Of a stretch of 64,000 bases of DNA, positions 1 through 8,382 are shown in pieces. The notes beneath the pieces are model-generated. The model saw only the letters and a list, made by a program, of their open reading frames with translations, ran no database searches and was not told the DNA's origin. Positions within the stretch are counted from its first letter, which is position 1. Each line of letters starts with the position of its first letter. Origin of the DNA: UBA4417 sp031550085 (GTDB taxonomy: Bacteria; Bacteroidota; Bacteroidia; Bacteroidales; UBA4417); the NCBI GenBank assembly GCA_031550085.1, contig JAVBOY010000022.1, forward strand, positions 73,339-137,338, given 5' to 3'. The translations under genes and the position numbers were made by a program.

Positions 1-1214
1 TGGCAGGTGACCGGCGTGCTTACAATGTTGGTACAAGCCAGGTCGCTGGTATGGGTTACTTCAAATTCAGCAAAGGATGTTTCGTTATAGGCTCTCCCCC
101 TTGCTTGGTCGTAATTGTTGCCGTTTTTATCGTCGGTTGCATAACGCCACGCATAGACCCGGTAATAAACTTTTTCGTCGCATGCCAGGGAAAAAGTCTC
201 CGAATGCGTGGTGATGGTGGAACTATTGATATGCGCCACAACAGTTGCTGTCCCGATTAAATTTCCGGTATTGTAGGTTCTTCCGTCAACCGGAGGTGTA
301 AACGAGTTGATCGTATTGCGAAGCACAAGATAGCCTTGCGTTAAGTCACTGGGGTTGGGATCGACGGCGGCATTCCAATTCAGGGTAATTCCGTTGGGTG
401 CTGTAAATGTGTAATTGGGGGAGGGGGATGTCGGCGCATTCCAAACCGGTTCTCGCAAACTTCGCCAAAACACGGAATTTGCTGTGGAACTGCTTGTGCA
501 TTGATTGGGCAAACCGGAAACCTTTGCTGTCGAAATGGCCGTGCGGGTTGTTCCCGAATAGGAGGGGGCAATGCCGTTATAGTCGGCTAATGTGGCGCCA
601 GGGCAAACCATAACCGCATCTGCCGCAGCGGTGGAAAGCCCGGATATTTCATGGTTTAACTTGGGTAACGGAAGATTGATAAAACAAGTATCGGGTGTCA
701 ACTTATGCCCCAATGCATGTATGTGGGCTCCTGAGGCATTCCGGAGTTGGATGATATCTGCGCTGTTTGCAAGATTTAAGGTCGATCCGCTGAATGAAGG
801 CGAAGACCCGAATAGTCCACCGGTGAAATAGGTGGGATCATTTGCCCAAACTTCAATGTATCCGTCGTTTTTATTCACATCTTGCGGATGGGCGGTTGTT
901 CCGTCGGTCGAGATTTTGCGGTGCCAAATCACAATGATGGTTCCGGCCCGCATGTTGTTCCAGAAAGAAGAATTACTGAATTTTATCGGTGTCTGCCAAC
1001 TTCTTTGGCTGGCGTTGTTATCCCGTAATGTCCAGCCCTCCATATTTACGTTGTCGGAAACAACCAATAACTCGGTGTATTCTCCGCGAGGATCTCCCAA
1101 AGGATTCGAATCGTTTTGATAGCTGCTCACAACAACCAATTGCGCCTGTACTAGATGACAAGCACAAAAGAAAAAGAGGAATAGAATATTTATTTTTAAA
1201 TACTTATAGCCCAT
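1..1214 (-). CDS. Secreted protein with lamin-tail-like and fibronectin-like regions, C-terminus cut by window edge
   Basis: The minus strand is open from an ATG at 1214-1212 to the left edge of the window, about 404 codons with no stop. The first roughly 24 residues form a signal peptide (MGYKYLKINILFLFFF, ending near LVQA-Q). Mature residues then read QLVVVSSYQNDSNPLGDPRG, EYTELLVVSDNVNMEGW and LRDNNASQRSWQ, the pattern of lamin-tail (LTD) domains of exported Bacteroidota proteins. Near the left edge there is a fibronectin-type stretch (TAPNGITLNWNAAVDPNPSD). Such proteins are usually surface or extracellular and often end in a T9SS sorting domain, but that end lies outside the window. The substrate or partner is unknown. 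The open frame, signal peptide and domain text make coding status secure; the lamin-tail call is by pattern only. Confidence 0.8.
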   Translation of the reverse strand, partial: MGYKYLKINILFLFFFCACHLVQAQLVVVSSYQNDSNPLGDPRGEYTELLVVSDNVNMEGWTLRDNNASQRSWQTPIKFSNSSFWNNMRAGTIIVIWHRKISTDGTTAHPQDVNKNDGYIEVWANDPTYFTGGLFGSSPSFSGSTLNLANSADIIQLRNASGAHIHALGHKLTPDTCFINLPLPKLNHEISGLSTAAADAVMVCPGATLADYNGIAPSYSGTTRTAISTAKVSGLPNQCTSSSTANSVFWRSLREPVWNAPTSPSPNYTFTAPNGITLNWNAAVDPNPSDLTQGYLVLRNTINSFTPPVDGRTYNTGNLIGTATVVAHINSSTITTHSETFSLACDEKVYYRVYAWRYATDDKNGNNYDQARGRAYNETSFAEFEVTHTSDLACTNIVSTPVTC

Positions 1215-1312
1215 ACAAGAGCATGTAAGGTTCTGTAAAAAATCAAAAAATCAGGGAACAATGTTACATCTTTTTTGCGGAAGTCTGACCGGTTTTTGAT
1301 ATAAATTCCGAT

Positions 1313-1341
1313 AAAAAAAGCTGTCAAATTTGACAGCTTTT
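1313..1341 (-). terminator. Intrinsic terminator of aspA
   Basis: A perfect inverted repeat AAAAGCTGTCAAA/TTTGACAGCTTTT lies nine bases after the aspA stop codon. It is followed by a T run on the minus strand. It is symmetrical and could also stop plus-strand transcription. Confidence 0.85.
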
Positions 1342-1349
1342 CTTGATTC

Positions 1350-2753
1350 TTACAAAATAAATTCCGGTTTGATCAGGTTCTCAAACGTATAAATCTGCTC
1401 CCATTTTTCTTTGGAAACCAACTTCCGCTCGTTGACGACAATTTCGTAGATGGATTTCCCCGTAGCCATTGCATCTTTCACCACTTCCGAAGTGGCTTCG
1501 TAGCCTAAAATCGGGTTCAGCTGCGTGACAATTCCGATGCTGTTCATCACCATATTGCGGGTATGTTCGGCATTGGCCGTGATTCCAACCACGCATTTTT
1601 CACGAAGCGTGTTGCAAGCATTGGTCATATACCGGATGGAAGTGAACAATGCAAACGAAATAACGGGTTCCATGACGTTCAATTGCAATTGGCCGGCTTC
1701 GGCAGCCATGGTCACGGTCATGTCGGCGCCGATTACGTAGAAAGCGGTTTGGTTGACCACTTCGGGAATTACCGGATTTACCTTTCCGGGCATAATGCTG
1801 GATCCGGGTTGGCGTGGCGGCAAATTGATTTCGTTCAATCCGCAACGGGGGCCGGAACTCAACAAACGCAAGTCATTACAAATTTTCGAAACTTTGGTGG
1901 CCGTGCGCTTCATCACGCCGGATAATTGCACGTAAGCGCCGGTATCATAAGTCGCTTCAATCAAATCGGTAGCCAGTTTCAAATCCAGGCCCGAAATTTT
2001 TGCCAGATGCACCGTCACCAATTCCGGATAGCTGGTAGGCGCGTTCACACGGGTTCCAATGGCTGTAGCGCCCATGTTGATCTCCGAAATCAGCTTTTTG
2101 CTTTCTTTGATACGGGCCAATTCTTCGCGAAGCGTGGTTGCATAAGCGTTAAATTCGTCTCCCATGCTCATGGGAACCGCATCTTGCAATTGGGTGCGCC
2201 CCATTTTTAATACATTTTTAAATTCTTTGCCTTTGGCTTCGAATGCATCGGCCAAATTGCTGATGGAGAGCGAATAGTTGCTCAGTTTGTAAATCAAGGC
2301 AATGCGGAATGCGGTCGGATAAGCATCATTGGTCGATTGCGAACAGTTTACGTGGTTGTTGGGATGGCAAAATTCATATTCTCCCTTTTTCTTTCCCATT
2401 TTTTCCAAAGCCACGTTGGCGATTACCTCGTTGGCATTCATGTTTACGGAAGTTCCCGCTCCGCCTTGGATCAGGTCGCTTAAAAACTGGTCGTTGTACT
2501 TCCCGGTGGCTACTTCGTCGCAGGCTTCTGCAATGTACTTGGCAATGTTTTTGTCAAGTACGCCCAATTCGGCATTGGCAATGGCCGCAGCTTTTTTTAC
2601 ATAAGCCAATGCTTTTACAAACAGGGGTTCTGATTTAATCGGAATGCCTGTAATATTAAAGTTATCCAATGCCCGTAACGTTTGAATGCCATAATAAGCA
2701 TTCTCCGGTATTTCTAATTCGCCTAAAAAATCGTGTTCAATGCGATGTTTCAT
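1350..2753 (-). CDS. aspA: Aspartate ammonia-lyase
   Basis: A full-length 467-residue member of the fumarase/aspartase superfamily. It should interconvert L-aspartate with fumarate and ammonia in the cytosol. Visible signatures are GSSIMPGKVNPVIPE (the superfamily SS-x-MP-x-K-x-N loop carrying the catalytic serine), TSVNMNANEVIAN and the NCSQSTNDAYPTAFR substrate segment. The N-terminus MKHRIEHDFLGELEIPENAYYGIQT fits AspA better than fumarase class II. It is a single gene with its own terminator downstream. In Bacteroidales it would feed the fumarate-reducing branch together with PEP carboxykinase, which is encoded 2.6 kb away. Confidence 0.95.
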   Translation of the reverse strand: MKHRIEHDFLGELEIPENAYYGIQTLRALDNFNITGIPIKSEPLFVKALAYVKKAAAIANAELGVLDKNIAKYIAEACDEVATGKYNDQFLSDLIQGGAGTSVNMNANEVIANVALEKMGKKKGEYEFCHPNNHVNCSQSTNDAYPTAFRIALIYKLSNYSLSISNLADAFEAKGKEFKNVLKMGRTQLQDAVPMSMGDEFNAYATTLREELARIKESKKLISEINMGATAIGTRVNAPTSYPELVTVHLAKISGLDLKLATDLIEATYDTGAYVQLSGVMKRTATKVSKICNDLRLLSSGPRCGLNEINLPPRQPGSSIMPGKVNPVIPEVVNQTAFYVIGADMTVTMAAEAGQLQLNVMEPVISFALFTSIRYMTNACNTLREKCVVGITANAEHTRNMVMNSIGIVTQLNPILGYEATSEVVKDAMATGKSIYEIVVNERKLVSKEKWEQIYTFENLIKPEFIL

Positions 2754-2843
2754 GTTTCTTATTGTATTTTATAAATGTGTTGGTCGAAAAAAATAATATG
2801 GATCAATATGATGATCGTTTTTACGTAAAAACAAGTTGGGTCG

Positions 2844-3290
2844 TTATTTGGTGGCAAATTTTGCCAGAATGGTTTTCCCTTTAAGCAGTACAAGCGCTTT
2901 TTTTTGAAAAGCCGCCCGGTCAGCTTCTTTGAGTGCATTTAAAAATGCCGTTTCAACAGTTGCTTCATGGCTGCATGCTTCTTGGGTTGTGTTGATACCC
3001 AAAAAGCGGGATTGCCCGGTTTTGAGGTTTTGTTCGACATATCCTTTGGCCGTATTACAACCTAAAAAAGCTTCGAAATCCCCTCTTTTTCCAAAAATCA
3101 ATTTGGGTTCAACTCCTTTGGTTGAGACGAGGGTCGAGATTTTTTTACCGTTAATTTCTTTGACAAACCATTCTTTGTTGACCACTTCTTTAGGGTCAAC
3201 TGTTTCGAGTTTTGCCGTTTTACATGAAATCAAAATAAGTGTGGTAAAAATAACTGCTAGAATACCTACCTTTAAAATACTGTTTTTCAT
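2844..3290 (-). CDS. META-domain lipoprotein (HslJ-like)
   Basis: The chosen start, MKNSILKVG at 3290, gives 148 residues. An earlier in-frame ATG at 3311 is less likely because it adds charged residues before the signal peptide. The signal sequence ends in ILISC, a lipobox, so the protein is probably a membrane-anchored lipoprotein. The rest matches the META/HslJ fold by pattern: W-F-V-K-E-I-N-G-K-K, then LIFGKRGDFEAFLGCN (the typical G-C-N strand), and CSHEATVETAFLNAL. Two cysteines (in GCN and EACS) match the conserved pair in this family. META proteins are linked to stress or antibiotic tolerance in other bacteria, but no role can be read from the context here. Confidence 0.8.
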   Translation of the reverse strand: MKNSILKVGILAVIFTTLILISCKTAKLETVDPKEVVNKEWFVKEINGKKISTLVSTKGVEPKLIFGKRGDFEAFLGCNTAKGYVEQNLKTGQSRFLGINTTQEACSHEATVETAFLNALKEADRAAFQKKALVLLKGKTILAKFATK

Positions 3291-3325
3291 TCGAAATAAA
3301 TTTATATACAAGGATAAAAACGGTG

Positions 3326-3333
3326 CAAAGCTA
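3326..3333 (-). promoter_or_regulatory. Promoter -7 box for the META lipoprotein
   Basis: TAGCTTTG on the minus strand matches the Bacteroidota consensus TAnnTTTG, 36 bases upstream of the chosen start at 3290. Its position would allow either start codon but leaves a more usual leader for 3290. Confidence 0.55.
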
Positions 3334-3537
3334 ACAATATTTTACCGAAGAAACTGAAAAATAAAAAAGCATGCAAGAGTCTAGTTTATAGCATTTTGCG
3401 AAATGTTTTTTGATGGGTTGTTTTTGCAAGCCAAACTTGATTCTAAGAAAACGGCGACGAAAGCCACCCTTACTCTTTCAGGGGAAGGAAACTTCGCGTT
3501 GCCGGACAAAAGGTATAAAATACATTCTTTACCATAC

Positions 3538-3565
3538 AAAAAAAGCCGCCCCAAAGCAGCTTTTT
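3538..3565 (-). terminator. Probable terminator beyond the repeat element
   Basis: On the minus strand AAAAAGCTGC, a short loop, then GCGGCTTTTTTT forms a stem with one G-T wobble and a T run. The only upstream minus-strand gene is the C1 peptidase ending at 3994. Its transcript would therefore carry the 3.6-4.0 kb repeat element as a 3' UTR. The hairpin is weaker when read on the plus strand because the wobble becomes an A-C mismatch. Confidence 0.55.
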
Positions 3566-3589
3566 CTGTTGTTGAATGTTTAGAGTGAA

Positions 3590-3992
3590 ATGTAAACAGT
3601 GAGGGGTGGGTTATTTGTTGAACTGTTGAATCGTTGAGTTGTTGAACTGTTTATTTGTAAGGTAACAAGTTTAGGGTTTACAGTTGACATTTGGTTGCCA
3701 AAAGGTTAAATAGGAGCTGTCCGATTTTAATTGAATAAGATAAATTAATCTAATGTTATTCTATTTTAATCGCATAGGGGTACTTAAGTGAAACGTGAAC
3801 AGTGAAGGGTGAGCTGACCTGTTTAATTGTTTATTGGGTGCAGGGTAAAAGGTGAATGGAACAAGGTTTGTTATTCGTTTTTTGTTGTTCGCTTACTCGT
3901 CACCAAACCTCACTTTCAATTTTCCATTTTCAATTGAAAACTCGTTTACCAGTCTACTCGTCAACGCGTTTACTAAACATTTTTAACTTTCA
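3590..3992 (+). repeat. Modular intergenic repeat element, copy 1
   Basis: Non-coding spacer made of blocks that recur in eight other spacers of this window. They are reiterated GTTGAACTGTTGAATCGTTG words, a 137-base segment (3640-3776) nearly repeated at 30404-30540, and the AT-rich block ending ATTTTAATCGCATA (3739-3776). These are followed by GTGAAACGTGAACAGTGAAGG, GGGTGCAGGGTAAAAGGTGA, TCACCAAACCTCACTTTCAA and the edge block CGTTTACCAGTCTACTCGTC. The element abuts the stop codon of the minus-strand C1 peptidase. No open frame of note. Confidence 0.85.
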
Positions 3993-3993
3993 A

Positions 3994-5232
3994 CTATTTA
4001 AACTTCGGCAGATAATCCTTCATCATGTCTTTGTGTACCGCAAAATCCATCATTTTCAGTTTTACATAGTCTTCGTGGAAAAAGTAATACCCAAAGTTTT
4101 TATTTTTCTCTTTGCCACCCGTACGGCTTCCGGCTCCCGAATCTTTCACCAGAAACCAGGTTTTACCGTCCTTTTCCAGATAACCGACCAAATGCATTCC
4201 GTGGTCGTCGGTGGTGGTTTCGTTGCTGAAGCGGAATTGGCGTGCTTCGTCGTTAATGTATTGCGAAGGAATATCATAGGAAGGAATCACGGCTGCATTG
4301 GCTTCGCGGGCTAAAAAGCCCGATTCCGATACATCGCCGCCGATGGAAAGGGTGTAGCCTTGTTTGATCGCCTTTTTCAGGATTTCCATATAGACATCCA
4401 ACGGAACGTTGTAATAAGATTTATCGTGCCACCAGTTATCAGGAACTTCGTATTCACATTGTTTCCAGAAAGGCTGTTGCATATAACTCAATACATCGCA
4501 ATAATCGTCCGGATTAAATTTGAGCACTTGTGTCATGTAATCTTTGGGCGAATACGTTTTTCCATTTACGGTAACCGTAGTGGGCGGCTCGCCGATATAA
4601 TAATTGAGCAAGCTCTTTACATTGGCTATCATGGTTTTTTCATCCCAGATGTTGTTTTTTTTGCAAAAATCCAGGTAGGCCTTAAATTCATTGAATAGTT
4701 TTTCGTGGGTGTAAACTTTTTGTCCCGGAAGCAAGCCGGAATAAGCATCGTAGGGCAGGCAGCCATATTTTTTCATTTCGCGGGTAACGGCATTCCCTTC
4801 CGAACCTTCGCCGATGTTGATGTTTCCGCGTGTACGGATCCATTCCATCGTGCGCTCCAGGTATTCGTTGTAAACCGTAAACATTTCCGACAATTTTACT
4901 TTCTGTCCGGTAAGGCGGAAAATTTCACTTTCAACAAATGAGGTGGAAGCAAAGCACCAGCAGGTATTGGTATTCCCCTGCGAAATGGGGTCGTTGTGCC
5001 AGAATTGGGTGAAATCCGCTTTATCCGCGGGAATGTTGTAGTTCGCCGGATCCGCTTTGAAGGCTTTGGTTGCTTTGGGCGTTTCTTTTTGCGATTGGAA
5101 TTCTTCAATCCCTTTTAAAATGGTGTTTTGATAGTAGCCCGGTTCATAGGTTTTAAAAACAGCTTTGTCTTGTGCCTGAACAAATGGAAAGACGAAAAAT
5201 GCGGATAAGGATGCAATGAAATATCGTTTCAT
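3994..5232 (-). CDS. Secreted C1-type cysteine peptidase (bleomycin hydrolase/PepC-like)
   Basis: 412 residues with a signal peptide (about residues 1-20, MKRYFIASLSAFFVFPFVQA). This predicts a periplasmic or secreted enzyme, unlike cytosolic PepC. The catalytic Cys is C91 in SQGNTNTCWCFASTSF, with the oxyanion Gln just before it, and the catalytic His is H347 in DDHGMHLVGYLEK. The position normally held by Asn in the triad reads WFLVKDSGAG, giving Asp364. The family is peptidase C1B (Peptidase_C1_2), which trims peptides from the N-terminus. A TAnnTTTG promoter lies about 20 bases upstream. The gene is monocistronic and ends directly at the modular repeat element. Confidence 0.88.
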   Translation of the reverse strand: MKRYFIASLSAFFVFPFVQAQDKAVFKTYEPGYYQNTILKGIEEFQSQKETPKATKAFKADPANYNIPADKADFTQFWHNDPISQGNTNTCWCFASTSFVESEIFRLTGQKVKLSEMFTVYNEYLERTMEWIRTRGNINIGEGSEGNAVTREMKKYGCLPYDAYSGLLPGQKVYTHEKLFNEFKAYLDFCKKNNIWDEKTMIANVKSLLNYYIGEPPTTVTVNGKTYSPKDYMTQVLKFNPDDYCDVLSYMQQPFWKQCEYEVPDNWWHDKSYYNVPLDVYMEILKKAIKQGYTLSIGGDVSESGFLAREANAAVIPSYDIPSQYINDEARQFRFSNETTTDDHGMHLVGYLEKDGKTWFLVKDSGAGSRTGGKEKNKNFGYYFFHEDYVKLKMMDFAVHKDMMKDYLPKFK

Positions 5233-5252
5233 AAAAATAAAGTTTTAAGCGC

Positions 5253-5260
5253 CAAATGTA
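5253..5260 (-). promoter_or_regulatory. Promoter -7 box for the C1 peptidase
   Basis: TACATTTG on the minus strand, an exact TAnnTTTG match, 20 bases upstream of the ATG at 5232. Confidence 0.65.
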
Positions 5261-5283
5261 GAAATGTTTTCCTGTTCCGAACA

Positions 5284-5312
5284 AAAAAAGCGGTGAAAAT
5301 TTTCACCGCTTT
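5284..5312 (-). terminator. Intrinsic terminator of pckA
   Basis: Perfect inverted repeat AAAGCGGTGAAAA/TTTTCACCGCTTT with a T run on the minus strand, 21 bases after the pckA stop codon. Confidence 0.88.
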
Positions 5313-5333
5313 CACAACTCAAATTTTTGCCGT

Positions 5334-6956
5334 TTACACCTGAGGGCCTGCAGCGACCAGGCGTTTCCCTTCGTCGTTGTCAGTATATTTTTCGAAATTG
5401 GCAATAAATTGTTGCGCCAAATCTTTGGCTTTGGCATCCCATTCGCTGCCGTTGGCATACGTATCGCGCGGGTCAAGGATTTCCGGATTTACGCCTTTCA
5501 ATTCGGTCGGAACTTCCAAGTTAAAGAAAGCGATTTTTTTACTGGGCGCCTGGTCGATGGATCCGTTCAAAATGTTGTCGATAATAGCGCGGGTGTCTTT
5601 GATGGAAATGCGTTTTCCCGTTCCGTTCCAACCGGTATTTACCAAATACGCTTTGGCACCGGCCGCTTCCATCCGTTTTACCAATTCGATAGCATACTTT
5701 GTGGGATGCAGCGACAAAAAAGCATTGCCGAAACAAGCCGAAAATGTGGGTTGGGGTGAAGTAATTCCGCGTTCCGTTCCGGCCAGTTTGGCCGTAAATC
5801 CCGACAGGAAATGATATTTCGTTTGATCAGCCGTCAATTTTGAAACCGGAGGCAAAACGCCGAACGCATCTGCCGTCAGGAAGATGACTTTGGTGGCATG
5901 CCCGCCTTTGGAAACCGGTTTTACAATATTATGGATATGGTAAATCGGGTAAGAAACCCGGGTATTCTCGGTTTTCGAACCATCGTTGAAATCGGGAGTT
6001 CCGTCGGGGAGAATCACCACGTTTTCTAACAGCGCATCGCGGCGGATAGCGTTGTAAATGTCGGGTTCGTTTTCTTTGCTCAGGTTGATGGTTTTGGCAT
6101 AACAACCGCCTTCGAAGTTGAAAACGCCGTCATCGTCCCATCCGTGTTCGTCGTCGCCGATTAGCAAGCGGTTCGGATCGGCCGACAGCGTGGTTTTTCC
6201 GGTTCCGGACAACCCGAAGAAGATGGCGACATCGCCTTCTTTTCCCATGTTGGCCGAGCAGTGCATGGAAGCGATCCCTTTCAACGGCAGGAAGTAGTTC
6301 ATCATGGAAAACATCCCTTTTTTCATTTCGCCGCCGTACCAGGTGCCGCCGATCAGTTGAATGCGCTCGGACAGGTTGAAAGCCACAAAATTTTCGGAAT
6401 GCAACCCTTGCTCTTTCCAGTTGGGATTGGTTGTTTTGGAACCGTTCATCACGATGAAATCGGGTTTAAAACCAACCAATTCCTCATCCGAAGGACGGAT
6501 AAACATGTTTTTTACAAAATGGGCCTGCCAGGCAACTTCCATAATGAAGCGGACACTTAAACGGGTATCGGGATTGGCGCCGCAATAAGCGTCGACCACA
6601 TACAGTTTTTTATCCGAAAGTTGTCGGGTTACCAATTCCTTTAATGATTTCCATACTTCGGGAGAGATGGGTTTGTTATCATTTTTTCCGATGGTCGACC
6701 ACCAAACGGTGTTCTCGCTCACAGAATCTTTTACAATGTATTTGTCTTTGGGAGAACGTCCGGTAAAAACGCCGGTATCCACGCTTACGGCGCCCAATGT
6801 CGACACGACTCCTTTCTCATACCCTTGCAGTCCGGGATTGGTTTCATGTTCAAAAAGGTCTTCGTAAGAAGGATTGTAGTAAATACCGGTTACCCCCTGG
6901 ATGTTATATTGTTCTAAATCAATAATGCAGTTTTTTCGATTAATTGCTTGAGCCAT
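5334..6956 (-). CDS. pckA: Phosphoenolpyruvate carboxykinase (ATP)
   Basis: A full-length 540-residue ATP-dependent PEPCK, interconverting oxaloacetate + ATP with PEP + CO2 + ADP. The kinase P-loop reads GLSGTGKTTLS, followed by the metal-binding segment IGDDEHGWDDDGVFNFEGGC. The family signature MNYFLPLKGIASMHCSANMG and the substrate loop TGRSPKDKYIV near the N-terminus are present. In fermentative Bacteroidales this enzyme often runs in the carboxylating direction and feeds oxaloacetate into the succinate/propionate branch, which fits the aspartase and OadB genes nearby. Its own TAnnTTTG promoter and terminator make it a single-gene unit. Confidence 0.97.
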   Translation of the reverse strand: MAQAINRKNCIIDLEQYNIQGVTGIYYNPSYEDLFEHETNPGLQGYEKGVVSTLGAVSVDTGVFTGRSPKDKYIVKDSVSENTVWWSTIGKNDNKPISPEVWKSLKELVTRQLSDKKLYVVDAYCGANPDTRLSVRFIMEVAWQAHFVKNMFIRPSDEELVGFKPDFIVMNGSKTTNPNWKEQGLHSENFVAFNLSERIQLIGGTWYGGEMKKGMFSMMNYFLPLKGIASMHCSANMGKEGDVAIFFGLSGTGKTTLSADPNRLLIGDDEHGWDDDGVFNFEGGCYAKTINLSKENEPDIYNAIRRDALLENVVILPDGTPDFNDGSKTENTRVSYPIYHIHNIVKPVSKGGHATKVIFLTADAFGVLPPVSKLTADQTKYHFLSGFTAKLAGTERGITSPQPTFSACFGNAFLSLHPTKYAIELVKRMEAAGAKAYLVNTGWNGTGKRISIKDTRAIIDNILNGSIDQAPSKKIAFFNLEVPTELKGVNPEILDPRDTYANGSEWDAKAKDLAQQFIANFEKYTDNDEGKRLVAAGPQV

Positions 6957-6987
6957 AGATAAGTATAGTTTTATGTGTTTAACGTTT

Positions 6988-6995
6988 CAAAGATA
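6988..6995 (-). promoter_or_regulatory. Promoter -7 box for pckA
   Basis: TATCTTTG on the minus strand matches TAnnTTTG exactly, 31 bases upstream of the pckA ATG. Confidence 0.65.
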
Positions 6996-7123
6996 AAAAA
7001 ACTTCGGTTACGAAAAATACCCGGCTTCATTTTCAAGAAAAAAAACATATTCGCCGATGGTGAATGCAAGCCAGAAGTAAGTAGATCTGCAAAATAAAAA
7101 TTTCAGGACGGAATCGAATTCGA

Positions 7124-7909
7124 TTAATTGTACCGTTTCCCGAAATTAAAGCTGACATAAGCTGTTAAGAAATAATGGTAGGCCGGATTAAAAGCCATGA
7201 TGGGAATGGCTTTCGGATATCCGTCGAGGGCTGCTCCGACTTCCAGTACTTTTACTTTTTTGGTATAGCGGCCGAATTCAACGTTGAAACCAAATTTTGT
7301 GTACAGGCCGGGGTAGAATTTTATTTCATCGATACCAGCTAAAAAAGGACCGTGGCTGTATATCTGCAAACCGTTTACATAACTTGGAAAATGTTTTTCG
7401 GGATCATATCTTTCAGTTTCGAGGGTATATGCGTATCCGTTGGGATCGATATAATTTGCAATCAGCAAATAATAGGGTTTCGTTATGCCGAGAGAAAGGC
7501 CCCCGTACCAGAAAGCCCGCACTTCGAGGCCGCCCCAGTACGGTTTTTGGGCGAGCAGTTTTTGTGCCCCATAACCGCCCCGGAGAATAAACAAATAATT
7601 CTCTTTTCCATAGATATACCGCCGGTTGTTATAGTCCAGCTCACTATTCCTTCTGATTTCTTTGCTCGATTTCATTTGAAGAAAATCGATTTCAAACATC
7701 CGCTTTTGGAAATACGTTTTGTTCTTTCCGATCCGGTATCCGATGCCAAACCCGTTTGTATGGGCCGATATGGAAAAAGTCATCTCTTTGCGGAACAAAA
7801 TGTCATTTTCAGCCGTGTCGGTTACGGAAGAAACATCCTGTCCGTAAACAGCATTGCCGGAGAATCCGATAAAAGCAAACAATAAGAAGAAACTTAAAAA
7901 ATACCTCAT
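7124..7909 (-). CDS. Exported protein of unknown function, possible outer-membrane barrel
   Basis: 261 residues with a clear signal peptide (residues 1 to about 23, ending VYG-Q). The mature part alternates aromatic and polar residues and is rich in Tyr, Gly and Phe. Strand-like segments include MTFSISAHTNGFGIGYRIG, YLFILRGGYGAQK and the C-terminal HYFLTAYVSFNFGKRYN. Ending in an aromatic-rich strand is common for small outer-membrane beta-barrels. No catalytic motif or named family is recognised. The nearest minus-strand neighbours have their own promoters, so context gives no function. Confidence 0.75.
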   Translation of the reverse strand: MRYFLSFFLLFAFIGFSGNAVYGQDVSSVTDTAENDILFRKEMTFSISAHTNGFGIGYRIGKNKTYFQKRMFEIDFLQMKSSKEIRRNSELDYNNRRYIYGKENYLFILRGGYGAQKLLAQKPYWGGLEVRAFWYGGLSLGITKPYYLLIANYIDPNGYAYTLETERYDPEKHFPSYVNGLQIYSHGPFLAGIDEIKFYPGLYTKFGFNVEFGRYTKKVKVLEVGAALDGYPKAIPIMAFNPAYHYFLTAYVSFNFGKRYN

Positions 7910-8049
7910 GGAATGCGAATTTATTTTGCCTTCTTTTTACAAAATAAAGGAGCCTCAACTAATGATTACACAAGAGCTTCGGTTAACCGATTTATCATAC
8001 AATATAACCTGAAAGATCCGGGTTTGTTTGTAGGATTGCTGATCGGAGG

Positions 8050-8178
8050 TTAGTTTTTTTCGACACGGTATTTCTTGTATTCCCCGTAAGCGGCACATTG
8101 TTCGCTCGAACGGCAGGAGGAAAGCACAAGCGCTGAAACAACAAGGGCGAGTAAGAATATGACTTTGATTTTTTTCAT
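8050..8178 (-). CDS. Small lipoprotein, 42 residues
   Basis: An ATG at 8178 opens a 42-codon frame ending TAA at 8050. It reads MKKIKVIFLLALVVSALV, then LSSC, a lipobox, then a short hydrophilic tail RSSEQCAAYGEYKKYRVEKN. The signal peptide, the lipobox and the second Cys in a C-A-A-Y-G motif recall the short CPAYG-type lipoproteins found in Bacteroidales. Its mature form would be about 21 residues. Function unknown. The weak promoter-like box TGAATTTG lies 50 bases upstream. It is easily missed because of its length. Confidence 0.7.
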   Translation of the reverse strand: MKKIKVIFLLALVVSALVLSSCRSSEQCAAYGEYKKYRVEKN

Positions 8179-8341
8179 TTGATTATCAGGTTTTTATTTA
8201 AAAGTTTAGTTCAGGATGCAAATTCAAAAAAGAACAATGAAATTGCATAAGGCATTAACTCACAAAAGTATCGGTTTATTGTTAATAAACAAGAGTTTTT
8301 TAGATGAGTTTTAAAAAGAATCGGATTTTGAAAATAAAGTA

Positions 8342-8375
8342 TTGAGGCATAACGTTTTTTACGTTATGCCTCAAA
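8342..8375 (-). terminator. Intrinsic terminator of the M20 peptidase gene
   Basis: Perfect 14-base inverted repeat TTGAGGCATAACGT/ACGTTATGCCTCAA around a T-rich loop, eight bases after the stop codon at 8383. There is no long T run after it on the minus strand, so termination strength is uncertain. Confidence 0.7.
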
Positions 8376-8382
8376 GGATGTA

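Noticed and set aside
3403..3588. Small plus-strand open frame of 61 codons
   Set aside because: No promoter box or homology; it overlaps the minus-strand terminator and the start of the repeat element.
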